From: Gammaproteobacteria bacterium | Lineage (GTDB): Bacteria; Pseudomonadota; Gammaproteobacteria; DRJJ01 | Direction of reading: 5' to 3' | Length of the DNA: 9,495 nt | NCBI GenBank assembly: GCA_011052255.1 | Contig: DRJJ01000238.1 | Location: forward strand, 1-9,495 | Shown: piece by piece, positions 6,734 to 9,495 of the stretch | How positions within the stretch are numbered: position 1 is the first letter of the stretch | Layout of the letters: each line of letters opens with the position of its first letter | Notes under the pieces: model-generated | Databases searched by the model: none | Seen by the model: the letters and a program-made list of their open reading frames with translations, nothing else | What the model was told of the DNA's origin: nothing | Translations under genes and position numbers: made by a program

Positions 6734-8064
6734 TTCGATCACCCGGAATTGGCTCAGGACTGGATGTAAACAGCATTGTTAATCAGTTACTGGCGATCGA
6801 GCGCAGGCCGCTGAACCTGATTGAACGCAAACAGAGTGATGCAAAAGCACAGTTGAGTGACATTGGTCGCCTTAACAGCACAATGGCCACGTTCCAGACC
6901 GCTATGCGTGATTTGAGTTCACTGTCAGATTTCAAGTTTTTTTCGACGACATCCAGCGATGAAACGGTGATTGGCGCTAGTGCTGACAGCACGGCCGCAA
7001 CCGGTACGTTCAGCGTCAGGGTAGATAACCTGGCCGTTGCGCAAAAACAGAGCTCGCGTGCTTATGCAGATTCAGGTACTACTACCATTGGTGGTACCGG
7101 TGACATGACAATCACCCTTGGTGGTAACAGCACCACCATACTCAATGCAGGCAGTCTGACACTGACGGGATTACGGGACGCTATAAATAATGCATCAGAC
7201 AACCCCGGTGTGACGGCCAGCATATTGTCTGAAAACAGCGGTAGCTTCCGTTTGATATTAACATCCAATGATACAGGTTTGGCTAACCAGGCTACTCTGG
7301 GTTTTAGCGGAACGGCTGGCGATGCAGCCAATCTGAATATGACCCAGATCGTTGCGGCTGAAGATGCCAGTATCCTGGTTGATAATACCTTTACCATTAC
7401 GCGTAGCAGCAATACGATAACCGATGCGATATCAGGCGTTACACTGAATCTGGTCTCAGAGAGTACAACCGCAGCATCAATCAATATCAATCGCGATAAC
7501 GCCAAGGTTGCCGAGTCAGCGCAGACCTTTATTGATAGCTATAATGATCTGCAAAGCATGATAGATGGATTACGTAAGGGCAGTTTACAGGGAGATAACT
7601 CCTTACTGTCTATGGAATCACAGTTACGTAGTATTTTTAACAACCCGCCAACCGGCCAGAACTCACAGTATACCTATCTCAGCGAAATCGGAGTGTCGTT
7701 CGACAAGTTGGGCAAACTGTCACTGGATACAGACAAGTTGAACACGGCACTGGATACGGATTTCTCCGGTGTGGCCGAACTGTTTGCCAACGATGATCAG
7801 GGTTATGCATTCAGGCTGGAAGCACTCGCTACCAGTTTACTCGCACCGGATGGTTTGCTGGATGCGCGCAAATCCGGAATAGAGACAAGAATAGATTCGT
7901 TTGACCTTCGGATTGAGCGAGAGGAATACCGGCTTACTCTGGTAGAGTCGCGTCTTCGTAAGCAATTTACCGCACTGGATACGCTTCTGTCCAGTATGCA
8001 GAGTACCAGTAATTTTTTATCGCAACAGTTGGCTTCGTTGCCTAATTTCAGTAAACAGAAGTAA
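6730..8064 (+). CDS. fliD: Flagellar filament cap protein FliD / HAP2 (444 aa)
   Basis: FliD forms the cap at the filament tip and helps exported flagellin fold and insert. The ATG at 6730 is chosen because TGGAGG (6720-6725) lies just upstream and the protein then begins MIRSPGIGSGLDVNSIVNQL, the conserved FliD start. An in-frame GTG at 6709 would add seven residues of no family character. Residues about 8-105 match the FliD N-terminal domain. The middle (about 110-225) is a variable Thr/Ser/Asn-rich beta region. The C-terminal domain (about 225-430) includes LSEIGVSFDKLGKLSLDTDKL and ends in the helical segment SRLRKQFTALDTLLSSMQST, which with the N-terminal helix would make the coiled D0 legs. 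Length is normal for the family. Translation is probably coupled to flaG. Confidence 0.96.
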   Translation: MIRSPGIGSGLDVNSIVNQLLAIERRPLNLIERKQSDAKAQLSDIGRLNSTMATFQTAMRDLSSLSDFKFFSTTSSDETVIGASADSTAATGTFSVRVDNLAVAQKQSSRAYADSGTTTIGGTGDMTITLGGNSTTILNAGSLTLTGLRDAINNASDNPGVTASILSENSGSFRLILTSNDTGLANQATLGFSGTAGDAANLNMTQIVAAEDASILVDNTFTITRSSNTITDAISGVTLNLVSESTTAASININRDNAKVAESAQTFIDSYNDLQSMIDGLRKGSLQGDNSLLSMESQLRSIFNNPPTGQNSQYTYLSEIGVSFDKLGKLSLDTDKLNTALDTDFSGVAELFANDDQGYAFRLEALATSLLAPDGLLDARKSGIETRIDSFDLRIEREEYRLTLVESRLRKQFTALDTLLSSMQSTSNFLSQQLASLPNFSKQK

Positions 8065-8107
8065 TGTCAGGTGATCTTGATTGAGCTCAATAACAGGTGG
8101 TGATGAT

Positions 8108-8539
8108 ATGAGTTATCCGAATATACAAACGGCAGTGAACCAGTACAAGCAGGTTGGTGTTCAGAGTGGCCTGACCGACGCAACGCCCTATCGACTGGTT
8201 CAAATGCTGATGGAAGGTGCATTGGAAAGAGTTAGTAAGGCCAAAGGCACCATGCAACGTCATGACTTTATCGAGAAGGGCCGCTATATCACTTCAGCCA
8301 TGTCGATAATCGATGGACTGCGCGGTAGCCTGGATTTTGAAGTGGGTGGCGAAATAGCAGTGAACCTGGACAACCTGTATGAATACATGAACCGGCGTTT
8401 GATGGAAGCCAATACCTCCAACAATCCAGACCTGCTGGATGAAGTAAGCCAGTTAATGAGCACTATCAAGGAAGGTTGGGATGGTGTACCCGTATCGATA
8501 CAGGAAGAACACGCGCGCTCTAAAAGCGCTAATGCCTAG
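8108..8539 (+). CDS. fliS: Flagellin export chaperone FliS (143 aa)
   Basis: FliS binds the C-terminal D0 region of flagellin in the cytoplasm, prevents premature polymerisation and delivers it to the export gate. The ATG at 8108 follows AGGTGG (8095-8100) at 7 bases. An in-frame TTG at 8081 would extend the protein by nine residues but lacks a comparable ribosome binding site and family match. The N-terminal helix carries the conserved Tyr segment (AVNQYKQV), followed by TPYRLVQMLMEGALERV at about 26-42, the FliS signature. The rest is the expected four-helix protein, with ISAL-type helix replaced by ITSAMSIIDGLRGSLDFEVGG and then NLDNLYEYMNRRL. It lies 43 bases after fliD in the same direction, probably in one transcript. 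Confidence 0.95.
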   Translation: MSYPNIQTAVNQYKQVGVQSGLTDATPYRLVQMLMEGALERVSKAKGTMQRHDFIEKGRYITSAMSIIDGLRGSLDFEVGGEIAVNLDNLYEYMNRRLMEANTSNNPDLLDEVSQLMSTIKEGWDGVPVSIQEEHARSKSANA

Positions 8540-8560
8540 GCGTTATATCAGGTCACTATA

Positions 8561-8908
8561 ATGAATACCATCATGCCGATAAAAGTAGAACGAGCTGCTT
8601 CGATAGACACTATCATGGAAATGACCAGGGTCATGAATGAAGCTTCCAGCTCAGGGGATTGGGATGTCGTAACCGAAGTAGAGCAAAAACGGCAGCCATT
8701 AATCAGAACCTTTTTTGGCGATCTCTCACAGCTGGTCGACGGGCCGAAAAGTTCCGACATACTGCAACAACAAATTCAGAAAATACAGACAACCGACCAG
8801 GAAATCATGCAACGTGCAGATCAGGCACGTATAGAAGCGGGCAAGGATCTGCAATCTATCAGCAAGGGCCAGCGCGTAAGCCAGGCCTATATTCAGAATC
8901 AGGCCTAG
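8561..8908 (+). CDS. fliT: FliT-like flagellar chaperone (115 aa)
   Basis: FliT proteins bind FliD and guide it to export; in enterobacteria FliT also acts on FlhDC. This small all-helical acidic protein has a FliT-like layout: a helix containing SGDWDVVTEVEQKRQPLIRTFF (about 31-52), matching the usual W..V..LE..RQ.LL..LF pattern, then a linker and a C-terminal helix ending KGQRVSQAYIQNQA. The ATG at 8561 has AGG (8550-8552) eight bases upstream; a second ATG at 8573 has none. It follows fliS by 21 bases, the standard place for fliT. The family is very divergent, so position carries part of the assignment. Confidence 0.75.
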   Translation: MNTIMPIKVERAASIDTIMEMTRVMNEASSSGDWDVVTEVEQKRQPLIRTFFGDLSQLVDGPKSSDILQQQIQKIQTTDQEIMQRADQARIEAGKDLQSISKGQRVSQAYIQNQA

Positions 8909-8924
8909 AACCTCCGGCTTAATC

Positions 8925-9494
8925 ATGACTCAGCTGCCGGTATCTGAACGATCAGATGTATTCAATGACAATCTGATATACGAAGGGACGGTGCCGCTCA
9001 CCTGTCAGCATCTGGATAACATGCCAGATGATGACGCACTCACCCAGATTAATATTAACAATGAAAAAGTCCTGCGCATGGTTGCAGCACTCGATGAAAT
9101 GCACATAGATACCCATGAGGAACCGGGGCATACACACGATATTGCCCGACTCGAGTTCAAGATAAATATGTTAATGGATCTGGTAGGTCAGTTACTGGAG
9201 CGTCAGTTGCAACTACCATCCCGCAGGCATGTCTGCGTCAATGCTTATGGCATGCAGGTCGCTATGCCAGAACAGGATACAATTGAGTCAGGTCAGCTTA
9301 TCAAGGTATCACTGTTCTTTACAGAGGCCTATCCAAGACCGGTAGTCCTGTTTGTTTCCATATCCAGCAGCAGCCCTCACACAGTATCGGGCCAGGTTAT
9401 GGCCCTGTCAGAAGCAGTACAGGATTTACTGGAACGACTGATTTTCCGTCAGCACCGACGCAATGTAGCTCAGCAGCGCGTTAGCAAAAGCTGA
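8925..9494 (+). CDS. PilZ-like domain protein (189 aa)
   Basis: PilZ domains commonly bind cyclic di-GMP and tune motility. Residues 1-70 are acidic and unrecognised. Residues 71-97 form a probable amphipathic helix (IARLEFKINMLMDLVGQLLER). Residues about 98-182 look like a PilZ barrel: SRRHVCVNAYGMQV, ESGQLIKVSLFF, VVLFVSISS, then EAVQDLLERLIFRQHRR, a strongly PilZ-like C-terminal helix. The binding signature is imperfect: the (D/N)xSxxG position reads CVNAYG (104-109), and no RxxxR is present although R100-R101 lie close by. c-di-GMP binding is therefore uncertain. It starts 16 bases after the fliT-like stop, without a clear ribosome binding site, so it is probably in the same operon. A similar long PilZ protein next to fliS/fliT occurs in other gammaproteobacteria, to my recollection. 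The gene is complete. Confidence 0.72.
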   Translation: MTQLPVSERSDVFNDNLIYEGTVPLTCQHLDNMPDDDALTQININNEKVLRMVAALDEMHIDTHEEPGHTHDIARLEFKINMLMDLVGQLLERQLQLPSRRHVCVNAYGMQVAMPEQDTIESGQLIKVSLFFTEAYPRPVVLFVSISSSSPHTVSGQVMALSEAVQDLLERLIFRQHRRNVAQQRVSKS

Positions 9495-9495
9495 C

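Noticed and set aside
7062..7505. 147-codon minus-strand frame inside fliD
   Set aside because: It lies fully antisense to conserved fliD and shows no recognisable domain or start signal.
8659..8922. 87-codon + frame overlapping the fliT-like gene
   Set aside because: Out-of-frame composition with no family match; the overlapping fliT-like frame explains the region.
1..9495. CRISPR arrays, tRNA/rRNA genes, insertion sequences
   Set aside because: No regularly spaced direct repeats, cloverleaf-forming stretches, rRNA-like sequence or transposase frames were seen.

Overview
The window is a flagellar filament locus on the + strand, probably from a gammaproteobacterium. The evidence is the gene order (large glycosyltransferase, flagellin, flaG, fliD, fliS, a fliT-like gene, a PilZ-like gene), a gammaproteobacterial-style sigma-28 promoter before the flagellin gene, and an extragenic palindrome of a type common in gammaproteobacteria. 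Base composition is intermediate (about 50% G+C in the blocks counted by hand in fliC). I cannot name genus or species.

Bases 2-5101 hold one very long reading frame, open at the left edge of the window, for a glycosyltransferase of at least 1695 residues. It strings together five glycosyltransferase-like units: GT-A, GT-B, a degenerate GT-A, GT-A, GT-B. The two GT-B units look like diverged copies of each other, yet homologous stretches differ strongly in G+C, so the gene looks like a mosaic. Its place directly before the flagellin gene suggests it builds or attaches glycan on flagellin. That role is inferred from position; family membership is read from the sequence.

Bases 5102-5419 (318 bases) contain no gene. 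They hold a REP-like palindrome (about 5160-5198), an AT-rich stretch with nothing recognisable, a near-consensus sigma-28 promoter (5288-5314), and a leader of about 100 bases with a terminator-like hairpin just before the flagellin ribosome binding site.

Bases 5420-6259 encode a short flagellin (279 aa) with complete D0/D1 ends and a small Ser/Thr-rich middle. A strong hairpin follows it. Then comes a tight run: flaG (6356-6733), fliD (6730-8064, start overlapping the flaG stop), fliS (8108-8539), a fliT-like gene (8561-8908) and a PilZ-like gene (8925-9494). Together they make the filament subunit, a filament-length factor, the cap, the flagellin chaperone, a probable cap chaperone and a possible c-di-GMP-related protein. 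The large enzyme probably decorates the subunit before export. Apart from the architecture of that enzyme and the unusual binding motif of the PilZ-like protein, this is a conventional flagellar module; I found no sign of a wholly new system.
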